This document shows, piece by piece, positions 11,086-21,090 of a DNA stretch of 64,000 bases (positions are counted from its first letter, which is position 1; each line of letters opens with the position of its first letter). The notes under the pieces are model-generated. The model did no database searches and was not told where the DNA came from. It worked only from the letters and a program-made list of their open reading frames with translations. Both the position numbers and the translations under genes were made by a program. Source of the DNA: Isoetes taiwanensis (Eukaryota > Streptophyta > Lycopodiopsida > Isoetales > Isoetaceae); contig JAJEKV010000057.1 of the NCBI GenBank assembly GCA_021234155.1, positions 8,134,856-8,198,855 on the forward strand. Reading direction: 5' to 3'.

Positions 11086-13159
11086 TGGTAGAGATAAAGC
11101 AATTACTTGTTATAGAAAATCATCTCTACCATTGTGGCGGCTGCAATCCAAAAGTCTCTGCATCTCTGCCCTACTTTGTCGCCTTTATTAGGACTGTTTA
11201 TGTTCTGTCTCGCTATCTGCGAGAAGTTCACAAAGAACAGTGAGTCAAGTATTATAGCCACGTCTTGATTGTAGAGATATATCGCTCAAAAAAATATCCT
11301 TTACAACCTCTATTTAACTCAAATAGATTGTTTACATCGAGATATGCAATCTAAAAAAGCTCTATGACTTGCATTCTAAGATCAAACCTTTAAAAACACA
11401 GAAAATTAGGTGCAAAGAGGGAAATGCAGAAAAGAGGAAGAAGAGAGAAATAGGAAATGACCTTTTTGTTGCTCAAGATCCACTCAGTCCCCAAATGAAA
11501 TCGGCCTTTAGTAAAGCAAATTCAAAACTGTGGCCACAAATTTACCTCCAATAGATCAGAACCTTTAGAAATCTTGATCTATTCATGTTTCTTGCCTTAG
11601 CAACATGTTGTATTCTTTAGATCAATGCAAAGATCCTTTCTTGCTTTGAAAAATTTAGTAGCCAAATAGATAGGTGATGGCGCTTAGCAGCTGTAAGGGC
11701 AGAATGTACAGGTATGGCAGAGAGCACGTACTGATTTGCCAGTATGCACCGCATGATTGCTCTTAAGAAGCTTTGGTTTCTACATGCGGAGCAAAGAATC
11801 AATGGATGCCCCAAAGACTGCCATGGCTACATGCCCGAGCAGATGCGACTCTCAGGAGAAGAACATAACAGTGGCGCTCCCTGCAAAGAGATATAAAGTA
11901 TTGGAGAATAAAAAAAGGCCAATACCTTCACCAGGTTTGAAGGAAGGAGCTTTACGTCTGCTGAGTATGGATGCCGTCATTGCTGTCATTGCTGCACTGA
12001 GAGCCATATTCAAAGGTAGAAACTTAAAGATCTTAGAGCTATATTCAAGTTCTGGCACTTTTACAGAGTTCGAACTTCAACTCCAACATATGCAGTGCAA
12101 ACCTCCAGGAGTCCAAGTAACAAAGCGGGTTCAAGCCCGCAACAATTCACCACCGTTGCCAAGAAGAAGGAGTCTTGCTAGATCTGTACCACACTAAAAT
12201 GCATTGTCTTTCTAGGCATCCGCGCAAAAGCGCCACAGCTGCCAATGCATCCTATACCATTTCGCCATAAGCTGCCCCAGAATTAGATACTATGTTGCAA
12301 CCATGCGTTTCTATCAAAATGGCCATGTTGGGAAGCAAAGCTCTTCTAGGATTTATAAGCCATAGCCACTACAACCCTTTGCACAAAAGCCGACCTGAGG
12401 ACCAGATCCGAACCATAGCCATGAGCAGAAAGAAGCCCAAAGCTGTAATATTTGCCATTCTTGCCATGGCATCTGAAATAATACTTTATGCAAAGTTGAG
12501 CACTTCTCATAACACATTGAATGAACTTCTGCAACACTCCCACACTGAATGCAGCCTAGCCAAATCGTTGCTTTAGAAAATCGACACTCTAGCATCCAGA
12601 TTTGCTTTTAGATCCATAGCCTCTAGATCCAAACTATCAGGAGAGCCCTATTTCCAGTATCGACCCATGACTACCAGACCATCATATTTTTGGTAAAGGT
12701 CATACCAGGCCATCTCAGTTCTTTTGCAGGCCACTCATCTTCTGTAAACTCGAGTTTCTTGGATGCAAGCAACAACTCAGAAGTTTTTCTGCATAAGAAG
12801 ATATTAGATGGAATAGAAAACAAATGAAGAAAAAAAAGATAAGAAAGCTTAGCTTACTTCAGAAAGGACGACACTTCAGATCCAGCTGAAAGAGACAGAG
12901 GTTTAGTCGAATATATGCTCCACTCCTCCAAGGCGGTGCCGCATGCCATAACTATGGATCGAAGACTAAGAAGGATCCGATTGATTGCTGTTCGCCATGC
13001 CATGGCGTGACGGCTTTGCCCCCCAATAAGGAAGAAAGGGCTTTGCCCTCCGATAAGGAAGAAAGGTTTTTTTGAGTGCTGACCGTCCGATTTGGTAAGT
13101 CAATCATAGCCGCCCGATTTAGGGCGTGATTCAACACCGTATAACATTATAATATAGGA
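11086..13159 (-). mobile_element. Partial Helitron with orphan 5' terminus
   Basis: The complement of 13138-13159 begins TCCTATATTATAATGTTATA and continues with CACGCCCTAAATCGGGCGG. This matches the 5' end and subterminal block of the Helitron at 5370 (GCCCTAGATCGGACGG). Host T at 13160 corresponds to the A that should precede the element. I find no matching 3' hairpin in the required orientation to the left, so the 3' end has been lost or is too decayed. The left limit is set arbitrarily at the end of the previous Helitron. The interior includes the conserved fragment at 11757-12197. Confidence 0.5.
11757..12197 (+). other. Conserved fragment with a paralogue at 45.0-45.3 kb
   Basis: A 146-codon frame contains AVIAALRAIFKGRNLKILEL and YSSSG. 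The complement of 45027-45338 encodes LSAALGAIFKGKNSEMLDPY and SSCG at the matching place, with synonymous changes such as AAA/AAG and GGT/GGA in this frame. The opposite strand is also partly open and similar (LEYSSKIFKFLPLNMALSAA against LEYGSNISEFFPLNMAPSAA), so the true coding strand is uncertain. I do not recognise the protein. Both copies lie antisense within a Helitron of the same superfamily, which suggests one captured exon carried in two elements. Confidence 0.4.
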
Positions 13160-13177
13160 TACCGCTCGAGTCCTCTT

Positions 13178-13288
13178 GCGGTATAAATTTATACCGCTCA
13201 AGTCCACTTGCGGTATAAATTTATACCATGCGAACTCTCTGGCATGTCATATCCGCACAGCACTACCTATTGTGGTATAAATCTATAC
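13178..13288. repeat. Cluster of GGTATAAATTTATACC palindromes
   Basis: 13178-13197 is a perfect 20-bp palindrome, GCGGTATAAATTTATACCGC. Related 16-bp cores follow at 13212-13227 (perfect) and 13273-13288 (GGTATAAATCTATACC, one mismatch), with a weaker trace near 13338. They sit immediately outside the orphan Helitron 5' end at 13159. From 13300 to 13852 I see only AT-rich sequence without a gene. Confidence 0.75.
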
Positions 13289-13852
13289 CACCCAGAAATT
13301 TATTTTGAAGACGTTATGTCCACGCATTGTCATCGTGGTATACATAAGTCTATAGCAAGACGGATGAGCAAATAAGAGCAAGTATATAAGACGAAGAGCG
13401 AGCGTCTTCGACTCCAACTTGCGCTTCAAAGTGTAAGTTTGTTCAATGAGGCATACTTTCATGTGAAAATGTTTGCTTCAATGAGGCAATGTCGAAATGT
13501 GTTGCATTTTTTATAGTTTTGTTCATAGTTTTGTACTGATTTGGAAAACTTTGAATAAAATACCTTTTTGGCACTTTAGTGTGCTTGCTATTTTTTCCAA
13601 TGTCTATTTTGTTTAGTTTTTGAAAATATTACTATTTCGCAAACCAAACTAGGGGGGCCAAAAAGGGATGTCCAACAATTTTGAATGGAAGCTAAGTTCA
13701 CACCCCCCTCCAAAATGATGCCTAAAATTTTCAAATTGTCACACTTGTCACAAATATACCACAAAAAGGGTTGGGGGATTTTAGGGAATCTTTCAAAGAT
13801 TCCTTTTGAAGTGCGTTTTGAGCAAATTAGTGCGTTTCATTTTAAACTTTGT

Positions 13853-14116
13853 TAAAAGATAACATGTGAGAAAACTAAGAAAAAGGGGAAAATAAAAAGG
13901 AGACTCTGTAGGATAATGAGGAAAAAGATGAAACACGGGATATAGCAAAAACCAAAGGAAAGGGAAAGGTTATTAAATGCACAAAAACCTTTTATAGCTC
14001 AGCAACACTGGGCTTGGTTTCTATTATATGATTTATGAAAAGAAGTCTAGGCTGAATAGGTTTCCATCCACATAGGCTCCCAAATTATGCCCAGCAATGC
14101 TAGGCACTATTACTAG
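13853..14116 (+). mobile_element. Truncated Helitron, 3' end only
   Basis: From about 13853 to 14116 the sequence is nearly the same as 22921-23184, the last ~264 bp of a complete Helitron. It includes the internal pseudo-hairpin GCTCAGC-AAC-ACTGGGC, the terminal hairpin (here GCCCAGCAATGCTAGGC) and CTAG at 14113-14116. The first bases of flanking DNA (TACGCTATAAGG) are also the same as those after 23184. The 5' part with the purine tract is missing. Confidence 0.85.
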
Positions 14117-14312
14117 TACGCTATAAGGATAGATTTAGCAGATGTATGAATTTTGTGGGATTGTTCTTATATACGGCTAGTTGTAAGGTTGATAAAAAAA
14201 AAAAAATCCTTTTTGAGTCAGGTTTAGATGGTTGCCTACCATTCTTGTTTCTTACTTAAAAGAAAAACGCAAACCATCCTAGTGTCTCAGGTGCAAATCC
14301 AAATATAGCAAT

Positions 14313-14385
14313 GACCATGTGGCCTAATGGACAAGGCGCTCGCCTTCGGAGCGGGAGATTATGGGTTCGAGTCCCATCTTGGTCG
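14313..14385 (+). tRNA. tRNA-Arg, anticodon TCG
   Basis: A complete 73-nt cloverleaf. The D stem is GCCT/AGGC, the anticodon stem CTCGC/GCGGG with loop CTTCGGA (anticodon TCG at 14346-14348), and the T arm ATGGG-TTCGAGT-CCCAT. A box TGGCCTAATGG and B box GGTTCGAGTCC are intact. Upstream AAATATAG and CAA match plant tRNA promoter habits, and TTTGTTTT follows as a weak Pol III terminator. The acceptor stem GACCATG/CTTGGTC has a T6-T67 mismatch, shared by the other clean copies. This is the only TCG copy; the other readable ones have CCG. Confidence 0.85.
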
Positions 14386-15286
14386 GTTTGTTTTATGAGC
14401 GTGCTGACACTTCATGAACACGCCGAAGGACATAACTGTGAAGTTGTACCACAACTATACTTTGATCGAGCAATGATAATGCTCTAAGGTTTGATTGATT
14501 AAGCTGTAAACCCTCTATAATTCATTTCTAAGTATGATTGAGGCATAATCCGTCTATAGATTTATGTCTAAATAGAATTAAGGTCTTATTGCAGATCGAC
14601 GCAACAGTAAAGTTTTGCTACAACTAAAGTTTCATCAAGCAAGGACAACCCCTCTAAGGTTTGATCGAGCAAAGCATCATCCCTCTATGAATATATGTCT
14701 AAATACGTTCAAGGTTGGTCAACATGAGCATGGCATAACCTTATGAAGTTTGATCAAGTTGGAGCATTAGTTGATTTTTTACATGTTGCTTACTTGGTTC
14801 TAAAATATAATATAAGGCATACATATCTCCATTATATTGACTAAGAAGTACGAATGATTAAGTAATATGTGAACACATAAAATTATGCCAAATTACTCTC
14901 TTTTTTTTTTTCTTTTTCTCTTTTTATGAAAATACATGAAGTTTTGTTGGATTATATTGAACAAAAACAAAGGTTTCATTAGGCTAAATTTACGCAATCT
15001 GCTGTACTAGGCATATAAATGAGCTATAAATTCCATGTTCTTAGATTCTTTTGGTCCCAAATCCATTACAAGTTAGTTTATGGTTTTCTATAGAATACGT
15101 CATAGGGATAGATTTAGCAGATGTATGAATTTTGTGGGATTGTTCTTATATACGGCTAGTTGTAAGGTTGATAAAAAAAAATCCTTTTTGAGTCAGGTTT
15201 AGATGGTTGCCTACCATTCTTGTTTCTTACTTAAAAGAAAAACACAAACCATCCTCTTGTCTCGGTGAAAATCCAAATATAGCAAT

Positions 15287-15357
15287 GACCATGTGGCCTA
15301 ATGGACAAGGCTACGCTAACCGGGCGGAGATTATGGGTTCGAATCCCATCTTGGTCA
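15287..15357 (+). pseudogene. tRNA-Arg pseudogene
   Basis: The outer parts match the neighbouring tRNA-Arg genes (GACCATGTGGCCTAATGG at the start, GGTTCGAATCCCATC at the end). The anticodon arm is scrambled to CTACGCTAACCGGGCGG, so no proper stem or anticodon forms, and two bases are missing. The discriminator base is A instead of G. Confidence 0.8.
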
Positions 15358-16247
15358 GTTTGTTTTATGAGCATGCTGACACTTCATGAACTCGCCGAAG
15401 AAGTTGTACCACAACTATGGTTTGATCGAGCAATGATAACGCTCTAAGGTTTGATTGATTAAGCTGTAAACCCTCTATAATTCATTTCTAAGTACGATTG
15501 AGGCATAATCCGTCTATAGATTTATGTCTAAATAGAATTAAGGTCTTATTGCAGATCGACGCAACAGTAAAGTTTTGCTACAACTAAAGTTTCATCAAGC
15601 AAGGACAACCCCTCTAAGGTTTGATCGAGCAAAGCATCATCCCTCTATGAATATATGTCTAAATACGTTCAAGGTTGGTTAACATGAAGCATGGCATAAC
15701 CTTATGAAGTTTGATCAATTGGAGCATTAGTTGATTTTTTACATGTTGCTTACTTGGTTCTAAAATATAATATAAGGCATACATATCTTCATTATATTGA
15801 CCAAAAGTCACAGTGATTAAGTAATATGTGAACACCGCAAAATTACAAAAATACTCTCTTTTTCTTTTTCTTTTTCTTTTCTCTTTTTTGCGAAATACGC
15901 CAAATTACTGTTGGATTATATTGAACAAAAACAAAGGTTTCATTAGGAGCAACACTGCAATCTGTAGTAGGCATATAAATGAGCTATAAATCTTGTGTTC
16001 TTAGATTCTTTTGGTCCCAAATCCATTACAAGTTAGTTTATGGTTTTCTATAGAATACGCCATAGGGATAGATTTAGCAGATGTATGAATTTTGTGGGAT
16101 TGTTCTTATATACGGCTAGTTGTAAGGTTGATAAAAAAAAATCCTTTTTGAGTCAGGTTTAGATGGTTGCCTACCATTCTTGTTCCTTACTTAAAAGAAA
16201 AACACAAACCATCCTAGTGTCTCAGGTGAAAATCCAAATATAGCAAT

Positions 16248-18337
16248 GACCATATGGCCTAACTAGTAATGGTGCCCAGCGTTGCTGGGCATAAGTTGAG
16301 AACCTGTGTGGACGAATACCTATTCAGCCCAGACTTCTTTCCATAAATCTAACATATTGGAAATCAAGCCCAGTGTTGCTGAGCTATAAATGGTTTTCAT
16401 GCATTTGATACCCTTCCCCTTCCCTTTGCTTTGTGCTCTCTCCCGTGTTTCCCCTTTTTCTCATTATCCTACACACTTTCCTTTTTCCTTTTCCTTTTTT
16501 TTTTTTTATTTTTCCTACACGTTATCTTTTTCCCTTCTCTCCTTTTTCTTTTTTTAGCCCCCTTCCCTTCCCTTTCCCTTTCCCTTTCCCTTTCCCTTTT
16601 TCTGACAGGCTTTTTCTCTTCCCTTTACATCTTTTCCCCGCCCTTCCCATTTTTCCCTTCTTTTTCCTTTCTTTCCTTTTTCTTTTCTTTTTTTCTTCTA
16701 TTTACCCACCTTTTCATGTGGCCCTTTTCTTCCTTTTCCCACCCTCTTCCTCTTTATCATGTGCTCCTTTCCCCTTCTCTTTTCCATTTCCCTCTCCCCT
16801 TTTCCTTGTGCATTTTTTCCTCCCTTTTCTCCCTTTCCGCTTCCCTTTTCTTTTTTCCTTTCCCTTCACTTTTTTTCCCTTCCCCACCCTTTCGATTTTC
16901 CCCATGCCCTTTTTCCCTTTCCTTTCCTCCTTCCTTTTCATTTTCGCTTTCCCTTTCCCTTTCCTTCCCTTTCCTTTTCTTATGCCTCTTTCCATTTGCT
17001 TTTCTCCACCTTTTTATGTGCCCATTTTCCTCTTTTTCTCACCCTTCTCCGCCTTTTCCCTCTTCCACTCTTCCCCCCTTCCCATGCTTTTTTTTCCCTT
17101 CCTTTTTCCCTGTCCCTCATCCTTTCCCTCTTCCCTTTTTCTCCGTGCCCTTTTTCCATTCCTCTCTTCCTCTTTTTCCATTTATTGCTCTCCACCCTTT
17201 TCCTATTCTCCTTTTCCCCCTCCCCTTTCCTCCTTTTCCCACCCTTTTTCTCTTTTCCTTTTCTGGGTGCCTTCTTATCTTCCTTTTTCCCTCTCTTTGT
17301 CTTTTCCCGTTTCCCTATCCTTTTTCTATGTCATTTACCCCTTCCCTTCTCCTCACGTTTTCTCTCTAACCTTTTCCCTTTTTTTTTTCAATGCTCTATT
17401 TTTGCTTCCCTTTTTTTCTCTTTCTACCCTTTCCCTCTTCCCCTTTTTCGCATGCCCTTTCCCCCTTCCCTTTTTCCTCCTGCCTTTTTTCCAGGTTCCC
17501 TTTCCATCTCCCTTTTTCTTTTTTCCTTTCCCTTCCCCTTTTCCCATGCGCTTTGTTCGTCCCCTTCTTTCCACCCTTTTCCTATTCACCTTTTCTCCCT
17601 CTTTTTTCCTCCTTTTCCCACCATTTCCCTCAATCCCTTTTCTCGATGCCTTTTTAACTTTCCTTTTTCCCTTTCTTTTTCTTTTTCCCTTTCCCTTTCC
17701 CTTTCCCTTTCCCTTTCCCTTTCCCTTTTTCCATGCATTTTCCCCTTTCCTTCTCCTCGTTTCTCACCTTTTCTCTCTAACATTTTCCCTTCCTTTTTTC
17801 GATGCTCTCTTTTCGCTTCCCTTTTCCTCTTTCTTCATCCTTCCCCTCTTCTCTTTTTTTTTTTTTTTTTCCCATGCCCTTTTTCCCTTTCCTTTTGCCC
17901 TTTTCCTCGTGGTCTTTTTCTAGGTTCCCTTTTTCCCTTTCCACCTCCTTTCTTTCTTCTCCTTTTTTTCGTGTCCTTTTTCCTTTCCCTTCCTCCCTCT
18001 CTATTTCTATTGTTTTTTCTGATTTTTCTCATGCCATTTTTCCCTTTTTTTTTCCCTTTCTTTGCCCTTTTCCTCTTCTCCTTTTTCCCTTGCCTTTTCC
18101 CTTTTACCTACTCCTTTCCTACATTTCCTTTTCCTTTCCCCTTAAGAGACCAAATCATGACTAATGATGGTAGTGGAAAGTCGTGCAATAAATCTTGGCC
18201 TTTAGATTCAATCAGATGATCTCAGCCATTCAAATTAGGGCTTGATCCATTCAATACGGTATAACATTATAATATAAGATGGACAAGGCGCTCGCCTCCG
18301 GAGCGGGAGATTATGGGTTCGAGTCCCATCTTGGTCA
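16248..18337 (+). pseudogene. tRNA-Arg(CCG) gene split by a Helitron
   Basis: The 5' part lies at 16248-16262 (GACCATATGGCCTAA) and the 3' part at 18280-18337 (starting TGGACAAGGCGC). Between them sits the Helitron 16263-18279. Neighbouring intact units read GGCCTAATGGACAAGG without a break, so the element entered between A and T in the D loop. Anticodon CCG and the T arm of the 3' half are intact. The A box is disrupted, so expression is unlikely. Confidence 0.92.
16263..18279 (-). mobile_element. Homopurine Helitron A1
   Basis: On the plus strand it starts CTAGTAATGGT followed by the hairpin GCCCAGCGTTGCTGGGC, and ends CATTATAATATAAGA, the complement of a TCTTATATTATAATG 5' end. Between them about 16420-18140 is almost pure pyrimidine on this strand, so purine on the element's sense strand, with CCCTTT hexamer runs at about 16567-16599 and 17684-17733. 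A second, imperfect hairpin (GCCCAGTGTTGCTGAGC) lies near 16358-16374. It is flanked by A and T inside a tRNA-Arg gene. No protein is encoded; the long open frames rich in Phe, Pro, Ser and Leu only reflect the absence of stop codons. Confidence 0.92.
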
Positions 18338-18523
18338 TTTTGTTTTATGAGCGTGCTGACACTTCATGAACTCGCCGAAGGACATAACTCTGAAGTTGTA
18401 CCACAACTATAGTTTGATCGAGCAATGATAACGCTCTAAAGTTTGATTGATTAAGCTGTAAACCCTCTATAATTTATTTTTAAGTATGATTGAGGTTTGA
18501 TCGAGCAAGGCATAATCCCTCTA

Positions 18524-20578
18524 TCTTCTTATATTATAATGTTATACCGTAAGTCGCGTGGTGCAAGGGCCCCTAATTTGAATGGTATTATGAGATCATC
18601 ATGATGCATTGAAGGCCTAGATTTATTGTTGAGCATTAGTTAACTTACTAACACCGTGATTGGTCATGCGTCTCTTAAGGGGAAAGAAATAAAAAAAGGG
18701 AAAAGGAAAAGGGAAGTGGAAAAGAGAGAATAATGTGAAGGGCAAAAAGGCATGGGGAAAAAGGAAAAAGGTAAAGGAAAAGGGAAAAAAAAAAAAGGGA
18801 AAAAAAAGGAAAAAGAGAAAGGGTGGGAAAAGAAAAAAGGCATGGGAAAAGGAAAAAGGCAAAAAGGAAAGGGGAAAAAAAAGGAGAAAAGGAAAAGGAA
18901 AAAAAAGGAAAAGGGAAGTGGAAAGAGAGAATGTGAAGGGCAAAAGGCATTGGGAAAAGGGAAAAGGGTAAAAGGAAAAGGAAAAAGGAAAAAAAAAGGT
19001 AAAGGAAAAAGGGAAAATAGGAAAAGGGAAAAGAAAAAAGGGAAAAAAAAAAAAAAAAAGGGAAGTGGAAAGAGAGAATGTGAGGGGCAAAAAGGCATGG
19101 GGGAAAAGGGAAAGGTAAAAAAGGTAAAGGGAAAAAGGAAAAAAAGAAAAAGAAAAGGAAAAAGAGGAAGGGTGGTGAAAGGAAAAAAAGGCATGGGGAA
19201 AAGGAAAAAGGGTAAAAGGCATGGGGAAAAGGAAAAAGGGAAAAAAGGAAAAAAGTAAAAAAAAAAAGGGAAAAAGAAAAGGGAAAAGAAAAGGGAAAAA
19301 AAGAAAAGGGAAGTGGAAAGAGAGAATGTGAAGAGCAAAAAGACATGGGGAAAGGGAAAAAAAGGAAAAGGGAAAAAAAAAAAAAAAAAAGGAAAAAGAA
19401 AAGGGAAGTGGAAAGAGAATGTGAAGGGAAAAAGGCATGGGGAAAAGGGAAAAGGGTGGGAAAAAGGACATGGGAAAAGGGAAATAAAAAAGAAAAAAAA
19501 ATGGAAAAGGGGGGAAGAGAGAGAGGCGGGGGGAAAAGGAAATGAGGAAAAATGGAAAAAGGGAAGAGACAAAGGAACATGGAAAAGGGAAAGAGGGAAA
19601 GGGTGAGGAGATGGAAAAAGGGAAGGTAAAAAGGGCATGAAAAACGGAAGGGAGAAAAAAAAATGGAAGGAAAAAGGTCACACAAAAAAGAGAGGAAAAG
19701 AGTGGGAAAAGGAGGAACCCGTCGTATGTCAAAAAGCCATAACCCGACATGGCTGAGGTTTTTGCCGATGCTAACATTTTATGAAAGAAAAACATTGCTT
19801 TATTCAAGCATCCTCTGCCAGAAGCCCTCCAGTTCGTGGCTCTTTGCCAAGTAATGGCTCCCGAAAAGCAATAACGGATACTGGAAATGCTGAGAGAAAA
19901 CCTATTTCTTTTTTACAAACTAAAACCTTGAGTTCAGCGTAATTCTAGCCACCTTTACTATAGCATGACATAGCAATAGCGGCCTTGAAGCCGTTTTTGT
20001 CTTGCAAAATTGCTATCATCGACATTTGAAGAGGAGATTATGCTCCGAGAGCACTTTTTTTTTCTTGGTCTTGAGCTTCATAATCTTGCCATTGAGCTAT
20101 CGTGGCCGTTAAAATTTTAGGGCAAAATATTCTAGACCACCAGATTTAGGGAAGCGTAGAAAGGAAAAATAAGGCGAGGAAAAGAGAAGGAAAAATAGGC
20201 ATGGAAAAAGGCGAAAAGAAAAAAATGTCAAGAAAAAGGAGGACATGGAAAAGGGTGGGGAAAGAAGGCATAAAAAGAAGAGAAAGGGAAGGAAAAGGGC
20301 AAAGAAAAAAAGAAAGAGGAAAAGGTGGAGAAAGGAGCAAAAAAGGAAGGGAAAAAGATTATCGGGAACGGGGAAGGGGAAGGAAAGGGATGGGAAAACA
20401 AAGGAAACATGTGAAAAAGGCGGAAAAAAAAAAGAAAAGAAAAAAAAAAGAGAAAATAAGAAAAAAAGCGAAATCAATGATAGAGCAAAAGGGAAAGGGA
20501 TAGGGCTTTTCTTTGCATCCCAAAGCATTTCTGAGGGCTCTCAACTTATGCCCGACAGAAAGGCTTTACCATTACTAG
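18524..20578 (+). mobile_element. Homopurine Helitron A2 with a non-purine insert
   Basis: It starts TCTTCTTATATTATAATG and ends ATTACTAG. The terminal hairpin is eroded (GCCCGACAGAAAGGCTTTACC region). Flanks CCCTCTA and TAGATTTATG join to the CCCTCTATAGATTTATG seen in intact units. The purine tract is on the plus strand (about 18675-19700 and 20150-20510). Within it a longer motif, GTGGAAAGAGAGAATGTG followed by GGCATGGGG, recurs at about 18716, 18917, 19063, 19313 and 19408. Between roughly 19700 and 20140 lies ~440 bp of ordinary complexity that the sister elements lack; I do not recognise it, and it may be captured DNA. Confidence 0.88.
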
Positions 20579-21090
20579 TAGATTTATGTCTAAATAGAAT
20601 TAAGGTCTTATTGCGGGTCGATGCAATCAAAAGTTGTGCTACAACTTTTGATCAAGGATAACCCCCTCTAAGCATGGCTCCTCTATGAATATATGTCTAA
20701 ATACGTTCAAGGTTGGTCAACATGAAGCATGGCATAACCTTATGAAGTTTGATCAAGTTGGAGCATTAGTTGATTTTTTACATGTTGCTTACTTGGTTCT
20801 AAAATATAATATAAGGCATACATATCTCCATTATATTGACCAAGAAGTACGAGTGATTTATAATATGTGAACCTGCCAAATTACGCAAAAATTACTCTCT
20901 TTTTCTTTTTCTTTTCTCTTTTTTGCGAAATACGCCAAATTACTGTTGGATTATATTGAACAAAAACAAAGGTTTCATTAGGAACAATACTGCAATCTGT
21001 ACTAGGCATATAAATGAGCTATAAATCTTGTGTCCTTAGATTCTTTTGGTCCCAAATCCATTACAAGTTAGTTTATGGTTTTCTATAGAA

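Noticed and set aside
12292-12576. 94-codon plus frame and overlapping minus frames as genes
   Set aside because: Both strands are open over the same stretch, with no known motif. I could not choose a strand or a function.
5370-13159. A single large Helitron spanning both 5370 and 13159
   Set aside because: Both positions are 5' ends pointing toward each other, so they belong to two elements. The 3' end at 11085 fits the first.
14117-15096. The tRNA unit as a tRNA-derived SINE
   Set aside because: The units are head-to-tail in tandem, have no poly(A) or target duplications, and contain a complete cloverleaf with natural flanks.
17684-17733. CCCTTT hexamer runs as telomere-like repeats
   Set aside because: Plant telomeres are TTTAGGG (CCCTAAA). 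CCCTTT is part of the purine/pyrimidine tract and is not at a terminus.
16431-18219. Reading frames of 300-500 codons rich in Phe, Pro, Ser and Leu (also at 18623-19807, 21151-22665, 23617-25523, 25970-27498, 36616-38366, 42515-44351 and 59959-61813)
   Set aside because: Pure pyrimidine or purine DNA cannot form a stop codon in any frame, so long frames are expected. All frames are open at once and the composition simply follows the repeat. They are not genes.
18735-19258. Lys/Gly/Glu-rich frames that look like nuclear basic proteins
   Set aside because: They are the purine-strand counterpart of the same artefact, with no start context, domain or codon bias.
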